The notes under the pieces: model-generated
Databases searched by the model: none
Told to the model about the DNA's origin: nothing
What the model saw: the letters and a program-made list of their open reading frames with translations, nothing else
Translations under genes and position numbers: made by a program
In this document: positions 24,343 through 33,732 of the stretch, piece after piece
Position numbering within the stretch: position 1 is the first letter of the stretch
Layout: each line of letters starts with the position of its first letter
NCBI GenBank assembly: GCA_023460395.1
Contig: JAEWQB010000012.1
Coordinates: 1-64,000 of the forward strand
Reading direction: 5' to 3'
Source of the DNA: Pseudomonadota bacterium
GTDB lineage: Bacteria; Desulfobacterota; Desulfovibrionia; Desulfovibrionales; Desulfovibrionaceae
Length of the DNA stretch: 64,000 bases

Positions 24343-26883
24343 ATGCGGTTTGCTTTTCCGGTTAGCGCAATGCGGTCTGTCCTGTGGTTTTTTCTTGTTC
24401 TGCTCGTGGTGACGGGGTGTCGTGTTCCCGCGGAGCGGACCGCACAGACGGTGGATAATTCTCCAGCAGTGCTGCGGGCCGATCCCGGATACGTGCAGTG
24501 GCTCGAAAAGCAGGCCATGTTTCGCGCGGCACAGGATATGGCGCGCATTGTATCTGGAACATCCATTCCGTGGACCGCGCCCTATGTGCAGCCGCACGCG
24601 GACGCGTTGCTTCGTGAAGCACCGGTCTGGCTTTCCTTGCATCCGGCAAGCATGCTGGTGCGGGACGGGGAAAGCGTCTTCCGCGCGCTTTCCGCTCCTG
24701 CGTTCTGGACACAGGCGCGAGCTTTGGGTGTGCGGGGGCTGATGCTGCCCTCCATCCGGGAGGCTGGCAGTGTGTGGGGATATGCCGCTTCCGGGTCGCG
24801 CACTCTGGGGGAGGATGTTGTGCAGTACGGGTTTGCCAGATATGCGGGTAGCTCTGCGGAATTTCGGCAAGTAATCCAGCTTGCCAACCAATCCGGTGCC
24901 ATTATGGGCGACATGCTGGTTCCCATGGACACGGGGCGCGGAGCGGACTTCTTTCTCGCGGCGCGTGCAAAAACGGAATATGTGGGTCTGTACGGCATGG
25001 TGGAACTGCCTGCCGACGTGTGGACGCTCTTGCCCGTCCCGGAATCCCAGTGGCAGGGGGCAGCCATCCCGGAGGCAACTCTGACTATTTTGCGCGGTAA
25101 GGGCGTTTTGCCGGGGCCGCGCGTGCGGGAAGCGCTTCGTTGGCCCATGCCGTCATTAGGATGGGCCGCTACTGGCGAGGTGCGGGGGTTGGATGGTGTG
25201 ACGCGCCGCTTCGCCTATCTTTTTTCCGATACACCGGAGCGTCCTGTCCTGAGCTGGAATGATCCTTCCGCTGCGGCCCGCCGAGTGCTTTCCGGCTCTA
25301 TTATTCAGCAGATTGGCACCTTGGGCGTGGCATTTTCCGGTATCAGCGTGGGGGCTTTGGTGGGAGTGGAGCCAGAGGCGTCGCACGTACCGTCAGGCCC
25401 CGTGGCTGTGGCGACAGCGCTTGACGCCGCCCGTGCCGCAGCGCAGGAAGTGCGGCGATATGGCGGGTGGAGTTTTTTACGTGATGCATTGCCATTGCCC
25501 GCGCTTGCTGCGGCCTTGCGGGACGGACCGGATTTCGCGGTGGACCACGCACAGGCTAGCGCCGCGACCATGGCGTTGTTGACGGGGGATGCCACCTTGT
25601 TGCGCCGGGCACTGGAGACTCTGCGCATGCTGGGGGTGCCACAGCGCAGGCTCATCCATGCCATGCAGCCCGGCTTGGGAGTAGATGTATCGCTAGTGCC
25701 GTTCTACGGGGCAGAGCCTGACGGGGTACGAGCCGTGCGTGAAGCGGCACAACTCGCAACGCGGGCCGCCCTGACCAGAGTAGGGGGTGACACACTTCTT
25801 TCGCGGAATACGCTTTATGCCAGCCCCGCTACATGGGTGGCTCTGGCGGCGGGAATACGAAGCCCGGAAACGCTCACGCTGGAACAGACACAGGTTGTGC
25901 GCAGCGGCATGCTGGCCCTTACGACCTATCACGCCATGCAGCCGGGGCTGTTCATGCTGACAGGGCGGGAACTCACGGGCACTCTTGCCGTGCCGGGAAG
26001 AACCATGACCGCGCTTGGGGCGGCTACGGAAGAAGAAGCGTTAACGCAGGGAATGATGGGCGCATACGATTTGCTGGGGAATGCGGGCGGGAGTCTACTT
26101 TCGCCCATGGGAGTTCCGGGCACCGCCATGGCGTTTGGGACTATCCCGGAACAGGCGGGCATGCCGGATTCGTTTCTTTACAGTGTGCAACGAATTCTCG
26201 CAGCCCGCGAAGCCATGAGAATGGCATGGGCCACTCCCACGGGTGAGTTGCCCACGCGCGAAACGGGAAGCCTGTTGCGCACGTTCCGGCTGCCAAATGA
26301 GCCAGACGGGCCAGACGAACCGGATGATTCCGCCGCAGAGAGGACGTCGCCCGTGCGGATGGCCCCCGTGGTTTTGGGATTAGACCTTATGGGTTCGCAG
26401 GCTGACAGGGAGGATGTGACCGCTTCGGCGTCTCCCGCGCCTTCCATGACTGTTTCCAACGGTGGGCCTGTTTCCAACGACGAGACTGTCCCCAATGACG
26501 GGGCCGCCTCGGAGGGGAAGAAAATTCTTTCTCCGGCACCGGACGCGGCAGCCACCATCACGATGGCGGCGTTTGAAGCGGGTGCGGCGGCCTCATATAT
26601 CCCCGTGACGGGGAATATGGTCCGGGGGGCAACGGTGCTGGTGGCGGCGAATTTTAGCCAACACCCGGTAAGTGAACGCGTAGCACCCGCTGCTTTGGGT
26701 GTGTTTGCTGCGGCCATGACGTCCTGCCCGGACGGGGATGTCTCTGGTACGGCGGGAGGCACCACGGTGGCCTTTGACATGCTGGGAGACGGCAAAGGCG
26801 TGTTCCGGGCGAAGGACGGGCAATGGCGTATTCATCTCGCTCCGTGGCAGGTACGGGTATTCTTGTTGCCAGCGGCGCGGTAA
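24343..26883 (+). CDS. Lipoprotein resembling GH13 trehalose synthase/amylase, probably catalytically inactive
   Basis: The 846-residue protein has a lipoprotein signal peptide with lipobox VVTGC (Cys26). The body follows the order of GH13 alpha-amylase/trehalose-synthase landmarks. It shows 'FWTQARALGVRGLMLPSI' (the 'L..LGV..iwl.P' step), 'ANQSGAIMGDMLVPMDTGRG' (the 'D.V.NH' step) and 'WNDPSAAARRVLSG' leading to 'LGVAFSGIS'. Later come '...AMQPGLFMLTGREL' and a C-terminal beta-domain 'VLVAANFSQHPV'. The expected 'GFRLD' nucleophile region reads 'FSGIS', so the catalytic Asp is missing. A Pro/Ser/Asp-rich insert spans about residues 640-735. The start at 24343 has GAAGGAG. Assignment is by pattern only; it may be a binding or structural lipoprotein. 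Confidence 0.6.
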   Translation: MRFAFPVSAMRSVLWFFLVLLVVTGCRVPAERTAQTVDNSPAVLRADPGYVQWLEKQAMFRAAQDMARIVSGTSIPWTAPYVQPHADALLREAPVWLSLHPASMLVRDGESVFRALSAPAFWTQARALGVRGLMLPSIREAGSVWGYAASGSRTLGEDVVQYGFARYAGSSAEFRQVIQLANQSGAIMGDMLVPMDTGRGADFFLAARAKTEYVGLYGMVELPADVWTLLPVPESQWQGAAIPEATLTILRGKGVLPGPRVREALRWPMPSLGWAATGEVRGLDGVTRRFAYLFSDTPERPVLSWNDPSAAARRVLSGSIIQQIGTLGVAFSGISVGALVGVEPEASHVPSGPVAVATALDAARAAAQEVRRYGGWSFLRDALPLPALAAALRDGPDFAVDHAQASAATMALLTGDATLLRRALETLRMLGVPQRRLIHAMQPGLGVDVSLVPFYGAEPDGVRAVREAAQLATRAALTRVGGDTLLSRNTLYASPATWVALAAGIRSPETLTLEQTQVVRSGMLALTTYHAMQPGLFMLTGRELTGTLAVPGRTMTALGAATEEEALTQGMMGAYDLLGNAGGSLLSPMGVPGTAMAFGTIPEQAGMPDSFLYSVQRILAAREAMRMAWATPTGELPTRETGSLLRTFRLPNEPDGPDEPDDSAAERTSPVRMAPVVLGLDLMGSQADREDVTASASPAPSMTVSNGGPVSNDETVPNDGAASEGKKILSPAPDAAATITMAAFEAGAAASYIPVTGNMVRGATVLVAANFSQHPVSERVAPAALGVFAAAMTSCPDGDVSGTAGGTTVAFDMLGDGKGVFRAKDGQWRIHLAPWQVRVFLLPAAR

Positions 26884-26891
26884 GGCATGCG

Positions 26892-28649
26892 CTATTCGCG
26901 GTATTCCCGAAGATAGTTGGTGAACAGGCGGCGGCTGACCCGGCTGTATATGTCAAAGTCGGCAGTTAACTCCAGACCGGGAATAAAGGCTTTTACCACG
27001 GGAAATTGCAGGTCCGCGCGACGTATATTCACGTAGATCGGACGCCGGTTGTTGGCAATGAGGGTACGTTCCAGCAAGGTCAGATCGCGTATGGGGTCTT
27101 CCATGCTGTAGTCGGGGAGTTCTTCGTGCCGTCGTACCGGAAGATTACGGAGCGCTGGAGCCGAAGCGGGGCCTTGCGGATACGGATAAGGCGTTTCTGT
27201 CAGTGCGGAAACCACAGCCCGCCGACCATTGAGTCCCGCCCCCGTGCCCCGCATCACCTCACCTTTTGCGCTCATCACAAATGCTTTGTAGCAAGGAATG
27301 CCGAATTCTGTGGTGATGTCCTGAAACATCACGTGTACTCCCCGTGCGGCGTAGTCTTCCAGTAAGAGACGCAGCGCGGGGTCTTCGCTACTGAGTAGGA
27401 AACAGTCGCGTTTGAGAAAGGGGCGAGTGGCTTCGGCATCACGTTCCAAAATTTCCGTCAGCGCGGCGACCTTGGCCTCTTCCATAATGTTCCCGGAGGC
27501 TAGCCCTGTGGACCCCGGTGCTGCAAAGAGGGCTATTTCGTCCAGATTGCAGAACATGAAGACGAGTTGAACAGGCACCAAAATGGGTTCTGGACCGGCT
27601 TCGCCGGGGGTATGCCCGGTCATCCAGTGCAGCGGCTCATCCGTATATGCCACCTCCAACGGGATGGAGTTAGGGTCCATGGCGGAGATGCCCCGCGCTT
27701 GCAGTTCAGACAATCGGGCCACAGTGATGGGAGTATCTTCCTGTGTGTTTAGCACGGCAGAGGGACCGACGGATGCGAAGGCAGAGCCGCGTTCCACCAT
27801 TTCCATGGAATACCCCGCGCGCGCGGCGGCCAGTCGCAGGCCGCGACCGTATGAGGTGGCGATGCCCTGCAGGGATATATCATGACGACCACAGCGTACA
27901 CCAATGTCGAGGTGCCAGCGCCGGAGCAGGGCAATGGGGGAGAGCGAGGCAATGTGCCGCATTTCCACGTCAGCCACAAACCCGTATTCCACAAGGCGTT
28001 CCAGCGCGAGCATGGCGGTTTCTTCCGGTGCGGGGCGTTGCCATGCCGGGCCGTGTGGCTCTGCGGCAAGGGCGGGCCGAACCTCACTGACGGATATGGC
28101 AGTCTCCCCGGCTTCTTGAGGGGGATAAAGAAGCGGCAGATCCAGCTCTTCCAAGTCGTGTGGCAAAGGGAGCAATCTGTGCGTATGCATGTTGGCGCGA
28201 AAACGCTTGGCCCACGCGGCATGGGCTTGCCGGTCATCCCGCAGCCACCACTTCAGGTGAATAAAGGGAGTGTGGGGCGCAAGGCGCTCGGCGGCGTGGT
28301 CGGGAAAACGGGAAAGCAATGCCGTGCAATCTGCGGAAAGCAGACAGGTTTCCAGCAGCAGTGCGGCAAGGACGGGGCGGATGATGCCTGTATCGTCCAG
28401 CGCGGTGTCCAGCAAGGCGGTTACGGTATCCGCACCTGATTCCCGAAGTCGCTCCAGCACGTGCTTGTGCATGAAGTCATCAAATGGACGCTTTTCCAGA
28501 TACGCGATGGCGGTATCGAGTGAGATGGGGGAAGCAGGAGAACAGGTAACGTACCCCACCGTTCCTTGTGTGTCGGTGAGGACAAAGGAATATCGCATAG
28601 TTGTGTCTGCTGTTTCGGGGGAGGGGACGGCTACAGGCGATGAGGACAT
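26892..28649 (-). CDS. YcaO-family ATP-dependent cyclodehydratase/thioamidation-type enzyme
   Basis: The 585-residue protein has a C-terminal YcaO domain (about 230-585) with the ATP-binding signatures in order. These are 'GRGLRLAAARAGYSMEMVER' (~266-285), 'GLASGNIMEEAKVAALTEIL' (~383-402) with 'ERDAEA', and 'GTGAGLNGRRAVVSALTE' (~465-482). YcaO enzymes activate backbone amides with ATP to make azolines, thioamides or amidines. The roughly 225-residue N-terminal region is unassigned. No precursor peptide, TfuA or azoline oxidase gene is next to it. The C terminus lacks the Pro-rich tail of RiPP cyclodehydratases. It is convergent with the lipoprotein gene (8-bp gap). GGAG precedes the start at 28649. 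Confidence 0.85.
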   Translation of the reverse strand: MSSSPVAVPSPETADTTMRYSFVLTDTQGTVGYVTCSPASPISLDTAIAYLEKRPFDDFMHKHVLERLRESGADTVTALLDTALDDTGIIRPVLAALLLETCLLSADCTALLSRFPDHAAERLAPHTPFIHLKWWLRDDRQAHAAWAKRFRANMHTHRLLPLPHDLEELDLPLLYPPQEAGETAISVSEVRPALAAEPHGPAWQRPAPEETAMLALERLVEYGFVADVEMRHIASLSPIALLRRWHLDIGVRCGRHDISLQGIATSYGRGLRLAAARAGYSMEMVERGSAFASVGPSAVLNTQEDTPITVARLSELQARGISAMDPNSIPLEVAYTDEPLHWMTGHTPGEAGPEPILVPVQLVFMFCNLDEIALFAAPGSTGLASGNIMEEAKVAALTEILERDAEATRPFLKRDCFLLSSEDPALRLLLEDYAARGVHVMFQDITTEFGIPCYKAFVMSAKGEVMRGTGAGLNGRRAVVSALTETPYPYPQGPASAPALRNLPVRRHEELPDYSMEDPIRDLTLLERTLIANNRRPIYVNIRRADLQFPVVKAFIPGLELTADFDIYSRVSRRLFTNYLREYRE

Positions 28650-28766
28650 GGTAGGCTCCGCAGGTGCTGGATAGAGTGAATGTCGGCGGCACCATAGCCT
28701 ACGGGAGCGGCGGTGACAATTCCCCCGCGCGTCAGTGAGCGCTCGCCCTTGGCTGTGAGCGCGCTA

Positions 28767-29219
28767 TTAAAACGCCACTTTCATGGGGCGCGTGTGGGCG
28801 GGCGCGGGAGAACCCATAAGCTGCATAGCCGTGCTGATTTTTTCTTTAATCTTTCTGGCAAGTTGATCGCGCAGCGTGTACATGCGGCGGCTTTCATATA
28901 TTGAGCCGTCGGGCATGGTGAAGATCAGTTGGAAGTTGGCCTGTTCCGTGTGCAGCGAGGTGCTTTGGGGCGGATAATGGTTGATATAAAGCGTCACAGA
29001 CTGATACCGGGCGGGATAGGAGGTGAGATAGGCCCGCAACGACTGCGTCTGTTCCGGGGTCAGAGAACCGTCCGGGGTATTTGCCGGGTAAACAACGGCT
29101 AATGGTATGCCAGGGGGGAGCGCTATGGCGGCGGGAACGGAACCGCGTAGGGAATAGTAGCCGTATATGCCTCCCAGCGTAGCCGTGCTCGCCAGAAGGA
29201 AAAACAAAAGGAATTTCAT
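28767..29219 (-). CDS. Small membrane-anchored or secreted hypothetical protein
   Basis: The 150-residue protein has an N-terminal hydrophobic segment (residues 2-22) acting as signal or anchor, and then a soluble domain of about 125 residues with no recognised motif. ATG at 29219 with GGAGA upstream is preferred over the in-frame ATG at 29312, whose extension is Pro/Ser/Cys-rich and unlikely. It lies upstream of the YcaO gene on the same strand with 117 bp between and is divergent from nfo. Function unknown. Confidence 0.65.
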   Translation of the reverse strand: MKFLLFFLLASTATLGGIYGYYSLRGSVPAAIALPPGIPLAVVYPANTPDGSLTPEQTQSLRAYLTSYPARYQSVTLYINHYPPQSTSLHTEQANFQLIFTMPDGSIYESRRMYTLRDQLARKIKEKISTAMQLMGSPAPAHTRPMKVAF

Positions 29220-29354
29220 GCAGTCTCCGCAGAAGTGTTTGCAGCGGTTTCCGCTCCCCTGTACCGTTGCCGGGGGAGAAGGCGAAGGAAATAGGGGAGA
29301 GGCTAACCTCAATTCCTGTGTAGACTACCATAACCCGGTTGATAAAGGAAATAC

Positions 29355-30290
29355 ATGATGCCGCGTTTGGGTGCGCATATGTCTGTTGCGGGCGGATTAT
29401 ACAAGTCTGTGGAACGCATTATGGCGGTGAATGGGCAGGCGTTGCAAATTTTTACGCGCAATCAACGGCAATGGCGGTCAGCACCGGTTTCCGACAGCGA
29501 GGTGCGGGCGTTCATGGATGCCCGGAATGCGTGGGGAGACTGGGCCGTGGCTTCGCATGCTTCATATCTCATCAATCTAGCCACCCCGGATGAACAGGCA
29601 GGGGAGCGTGCCGCGGCGGCGTTGGGAGAGGAATTAGTCCGGTCACAGAGGTTGTCCATTCCGTTTGTGGTGTTGCATCCCGGCGCACATATGGGACGTT
29701 CAGAGCGTGGTGCGGCGCGTCCTTGCGGGGAACCGGAAGAGGACGGTGGCAGGACTACAGACGCGGGGGATTTTTCCGGTCCCGTTGCGGCGGGCATCCG
29801 GCGGGTAGCGGAGCGACTCACGCGGGTTCTGGAGTCGGTGTCCGCGCCCGGAGTGCGGGTTTTGCTGGAAAACACTGCGGGGCAGGGTACTGCGCTGGGA
29901 GCGCGGCTGGAGGAATTGGGGGCTATTTTACGTGGTATGGACGATAATCCGCAGATCGGGGTGTGTCTGGACACCGCCCACGCGTTTGCCGCAGGGTACG
30001 ATTTGCGGACGCGGGCCGGATACGATGCGATGTTCGCGGCGGTGCACAGGGAAATGCCGGGGCGACTGAGCCTGATGCATCTGAACGATTCGCGTGTCGG
30101 ATGCGGTAGCCGGGTAGACAGGCACGCGCATATCGGGCTGGGGGAACTTGGCGAAACGCCCTTCGCGTGGCTGATGCGTGATCCCGCTTTGGCACACGTT
30201 CCCATGGTGCTGGAAACGCCCAAGGACGACACGCTGGAAGATGACCGGAGAAATCTTGAGGTATTACGGCGTCTTGCGGAGACAGCCTAA
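29355..30290 (+). CDS. nfo: Endonuclease IV (AP endonuclease)
   Basis: The 311-residue enzyme cleaves DNA at abasic sites in base-excision repair. Family marks are 'LGAHMSVAGG', 'HASYLINLA', 'VLHPGAHMG', 'LLENTAGQGTALG', 'GVCLDTAHAFAAGYD', 'HLNDSRVGCGSRVDRHAHIG' and 'ETPKDD', which supply all the zinc ligands. A stretch of about 25-30 acidic and Gly-rich residues (about 115-145) is inserted after the second zinc-binding block. The start uses the first of two ATGs after AAAGGA. Confidence 0.94.
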   Translation: MMPRLGAHMSVAGGLYKSVERIMAVNGQALQIFTRNQRQWRSAPVSDSEVRAFMDARNAWGDWAVASHASYLINLATPDEQAGERAAAALGEELVRSQRLSIPFVVLHPGAHMGRSERGAARPCGEPEEDGGRTTDAGDFSGPVAAGIRRVAERLTRVLESVSAPGVRVLLENTAGQGTALGARLEELGAILRGMDDNPQIGVCLDTAHAFAAGYDLRTRAGYDAMFAAVHREMPGRLSLMHLNDSRVGCGSRVDRHAHIGLGELGETPFAWLMRDPALAHVPMVLETPKDDTLEDDRRNLEVLRRLAETA

Positions 30291-30425
30291 ACCTATACGA
30301 TTTGCTCTTGCGAGTGCGCGCACTGGCCTGTCAGCCATCTGTCGGGAATTACGCTGTCTTGTCAGCCAGATGCGGCACTAGGCTGCCCTGTGGTCTGACT
30401 GCGCTACGCTGCCGAGCGTCCCGGT

Positions 30426-30935
30426 TTATTCCCCCTGCTGCTCCGTCGCAGGCTCGTTCGGTTGCTGCTCTGTTTCTGCGGGAGTTGCCGCAGTTTCGTT
30501 AAACCGGGGGAGCAGATTCTTTTTTGCCAGCCGGGACTCCACCGTCAACTCAATTCCCTTATCGCGCAGGGCAACCTCATAATGTGTGATGACACGCATG
30601 TCGTTAGGGTACATGAGGCTTTTCTGGCGAATCATTTCTTCTACAATACCTTCCAGCGTTTCCATGGCATCGGGCGAAAGGCCAAACTGCGCAAGGGAAC
30701 GTTTGAGGTTTTCTGTCCAGCGGTCGCGGGAAAGAAATGCGGCGTTCCACGCGAAAACACCCAGTCCCACGGCATTGTCTTCTCCGTTTAAGCTCTGTGC
30801 TTCCTGAAGGAGCGGGCGGCAGAAGGTGAGCACCGTGTCGGAAAGGTCATTCGTCACGGCATGGGCCGCTGCTTTGCGTTGACGGATAGCGTCTATCCGC
30901 TTTTTCAGCTTCTTACGATCTTGTTTATCAGCCAT
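30426..30935 (-). CDS. Conserved hypothetical protein
   Basis: The 169-residue soluble protein starts with a Lys/Arg-rich helix ('MADKQDRKKLKKRIDAIRQR'). Most of the rest is predicted helical, and it ends in a Gln/Glu/Pro-rich tail. No membrane segment or catalytic motif is visible. It lies downstream of alaS on the same strand but beyond a terminator, so it likely has its own promoter. Function not recognised. Confidence 0.65.
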   Translation of the reverse strand: MADKQDRKKLKKRIDAIRQRKAAAHAVTNDLSDTVLTFCRPLLQEAQSLNGEDNAVGLGVFAWNAAFLSRDRWTENLKRSLAQFGLSPDAMETLEGIVEEMIRQKSLMYPNDMRVITHYEVALRDKGIELTVESRLAKKNLLPRFNETAATPAETEQQPNEPATEQQGE

Positions 30936-30967
30936 GTCTTGTGCCCATCCTTGGAGAGTGAAAAGGG

Positions 30968-31005
30968 AAAAGGCCTTGGCGATGCCGCCGAAGGCCTTTT
31001 CTTTT
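30968..31005. terminator. Bidirectional Rho-independent terminator after alaS
   Basis: A 10-bp stem (30968-30977 with 30991-31000) with inner GC pairing is flanked by T-rich runs on both strands. On the minus strand it ends alaS. Confidence 0.8.
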
Positions 31006-31092
31006 GCGTTGGTCTGACCGTTTCGTCAAGTCCGGCGGAGCGCGGAGTGCGCGTTCCGGCGGCTGGAAAACGCGAGGTACATAACCGGCGAG

Positions 31093-33732
31093 TTAGGCCA
31101 GCAGCTCCCGCAGTTTGGCAAAGGCCGCGTCCAGCCCGGCGGGTATGTTCCCTCCGGCTTGGGCCATATCGGGTCGTCCGCCGCCTTTTCCGCCCACTTC
31201 CGGGGCGATGGCACCCACGAGTGCGCCGGCTTTGAAACGATCTGTCAAATCTTTGGTTACCGCCACCAGCAGCGTGACTTTGCCATCTTCTTCCATGGCG
31301 AGACAAGCTACGCCGGAGCCGAGTTTAGAGCGCACATCGTCCATCAGGGTGCGCAGGGCGTTCACGTTGGGCGCGTCTACTTTGGCGGCGAGTAATTTTA
31401 CGCCATGGATTTCTGTCACGCCGTCCATGAGGTCGCCGCCTTGACCGGAAGCGGCTTTGGCAGCCATGCGCTCCATGTCTTTGCGCAGCGTGCGGATTTC
31501 CTGTTGTAGGGCCTGCACACGCGTGGCTATCTGACCGGGTTTGCCTTTCACCAACCCGGCGACATCGTGCAGTTCCGCACGTTGGTCCATGGCAAGTGCG
31601 AGGGCGTTCCAGCCGGTGACGGCTTCAATGCGGCGGATGCCGGAAGCCACACCGCTCTCGGAAACAATGAAGAAGCTGCCAGCCTGTCCGGTGGAACGCA
31701 GGTGCGTGCCGCCGCACAGTTCCACGGATTCATCGCCAATGGAAACAACACGAACCGTGGCAGTGTATTTTTCACCAAACAGGGCCATGGCCCCCATGCT
31801 CACAGCCTGATCGTATTCCATGAGTGCCGTATTCAACGGAGTATCCGCCATAATGGCGCGGTTTACGTCTCGTTCTATGGCGATAATTTCGTCAGGTGTG
31901 AGAGCGGTGATGTGGGTGAAGTCAAAGCGCAGCCGGTCTGGTCCTACCAGCGAACCGGACTGCTTCACGTGGTCGCCCAGCGTGCGGCGCAATGCGGCGT
32001 GGAGCAGGTGCGTGCAGGTGTGGTTACGCGCGGAGGCAAGACGTCCGTCTTCCAGCACGGTCAGGCTAACGGCCTGATCCTGCAATATGCCCCCTTCACT
32101 TACCTGCACTTCGTGTACTGTCAGATCGGGACTGGGCTTCACGGTGTTGAGGACGGATGCTTTGCCCGTTTCAGAGGCAATGCTCCCCATGTCGCCCGTC
32201 TGTCCGCCGGATTCTCCGTAGAACGGTGTGCGGTTGGTCACGATGTAGCCTTTGGCCCCGGCGGGAAGCGATTCCACCATGTCGGCATCGGCGTCCATGA
32301 GCACGGCTATACGGGCTTCGCAGGAAAGCTGCTCGTATCCGGTAAATTCGCTACGCATGCCTTCTTCCAGCAAAGATTGGAAGCGGGCTGCAAGGGTTTC
32401 TTTCCCGCCGCCTTTCCATGCGGCTTTGGCGCGTTGTTTCTGTTCCAGCATGTGCTGGCGAAAGCCCGCTTCGTCCACAACAAAGCCGCGTTTTTCCGCC
32501 ACGTCGTTTACAATATCAAGCGGGAAGCCATAGGTGTCGTACAGGCGGAAGGCGGTTTCACCGGAAACCTGACTGGACCCGGCAGATGTCAAGGCCGCCA
32601 GCTCGTCTTCCAGCATGGCAAGGCCCTTATCGAGCGTTTTGTTGAAGCGCTCTTCTTCCTCTGTGACGACGCGGACCATAAAGTCGGCGTTATCGCGCAG
32701 TTCGGGGTAGTGCTCACCCATGATGTCGGTGATTTTGAACGCGGTTTTGTGCAGATAGGTTCCGGTCAGTCCCAACAGCCTGCCAAACCGGTAGGCCCGA
32801 CGGATGAGGCGGCGCAGCACGTAGCCGCGACCGTCATTGGAGGGCAGAATACCGTCCGCGATCATGAAGGCGATGGCCCGGCTGTGGTCGGCGATAACGC
32901 GCAAGGCCGTGTCGGTTTCTTCGCCTTGCTGCCGGTATTTTACTCCCGCAAGGTCCGCCGTGTAGCCGATAATAGCCTGAAAAAGATCCGTGTCGTAGTT
33001 GGAGTTCACACCCTGACAAACCGCGGCTATGCGTTCCAATCCCATGCCGGTATCAATGGAAGGATTGGGCAACGAGGTCCGTCTGCCGTCTGCCGCCTGA
33101 TCGTACTGCATGAACACGAGGTTCCAGATTTCAAGAAAGCGGTCACAGTCGCAGGTGCCGATGCCGCAGTCGGGACCGCAGGTCATGTGCTCGCCCTGAT
33201 CTACATGAATTTCAGTACAGGGACCGCAAGGCCCCGTGTCACCCATGGACCAGAAATTGTCCTTTTCGCCAAGCCGGAAAATGCGGTCGGCGGGAACACC
33301 GGCTTCGGCCTGCCACAGATCATAGGCTTCATCGTCATCACGGTAGATGGTGATGTACAGTTTGTCTTTGGGGAGCTTAAGTTCTTCGGTGATAAATCCC
33401 CATGCGAAGCGGATGGCGTCTTTTTTGAAATAGTTGCCGAAACTGAAGTTGCCCAGCATTTCAAAAAAAGTGTGGTGGCGAGCGGTGCGTCCCACATTCT
33501 CAAGGTCGTTATGCTTGCCCCCCACGCGAAGGCATTTCTGTGCGGTGGTGGCGCGGACATAGTCCCGCTTTTCCTGTCCAAGGAAGGTTTTCTTGAATTG
33601 CACCATGCCCGCGTTGGTGAAGAGCAGGGTGGGGTCGTCATTGGGGATAAGGGACGAGGAGGTGACCACCTGATGCCCTTTGGACTGGAAGTATTCAAGA
33701 AACTTGGTGCGGATTTCGTTGGCGGTAATCAC
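31093..33732 (-). CDS. alaS: Alanine--tRNA ligase
   Basis: The 879-residue protein charges tRNA-Ala. The class II catalytic core is at the N terminus ('NAGMVQFKKTFLG', 'HHTFFEMLGNFSFGNYF'). The editing domain has 'HTCTHLLHAALR' and a 'CGGTH' zinc site, and the C-terminal DHHA1-type region ends with 'GGKGGGRPDMAQAGG'. A GTG start at 33732 (V-I-T-A-N-E-I-R) with GGGAG at good distance gives the standard length; the upstream in-frame ATG adds 38 implausible residues. A 221-bp gap separates it from recA upstream. Confidence 0.96.
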   Translation of the reverse strand: MITANEIRTKFLEYFQSKGHQVVTSSSLIPNDDPTLLFTNAGMVQFKKTFLGQEKRDYVRATTAQKCLRVGGKHNDLENVGRTARHHTFFEMLGNFSFGNYFKKDAIRFAWGFITEELKLPKDKLYITIYRDDDEAYDLWQAEAGVPADRIFRLGEKDNFWSMGDTGPCGPCTEIHVDQGEHMTCGPDCGIGTCDCDRFLEIWNLVFMQYDQAADGRRTSLPNPSIDTGMGLERIAAVCQGVNSNYDTDLFQAIIGYTADLAGVKYRQQGEETDTALRVIADHSRAIAFMIADGILPSNDGRGYVLRRLIRRAYRFGRLLGLTGTYLHKTAFKITDIMGEHYPELRDNADFMVRVVTEEEERFNKTLDKGLAMLEDELAALTSAGSSQVSGETAFRLYDTYGFPLDIVNDVAEKRGFVVDEAGFRQHMLEQKQRAKAAWKGGGKETLAARFQSLLEEGMRSEFTGYEQLSCEARIAVLMDADADMVESLPAGAKGYIVTNRTPFYGESGGQTGDMGSIASETGKASVLNTVKPSPDLTVHEVQVSEGGILQDQAVSLTVLEDGRLASARNHTCTHLLHAALRRTLGDHVKQSGSLVGPDRLRFDFTHITALTPDEIIAIERDVNRAIMADTPLNTALMEYDQAVSMGAMALFGEKYTATVRVVSIGDESVELCGGTHLRSTGQAGSFFIVSESGVASGIRRIEAVTGWNALALAMDQRAELHDVAGLVKGKPGQIATRVQALQQEIRTLRKDMERMAAKAASGQGGDLMDGVTEIHGVKLLAAKVDAPNVNALRTLMDDVRSKLGSGVACLAMEEDGKVTLLVAVTKDLTDRFKAGALVGAIAPEVGGKGGGRPDMAQAGGNIPAGLDAAFAKLRELLA

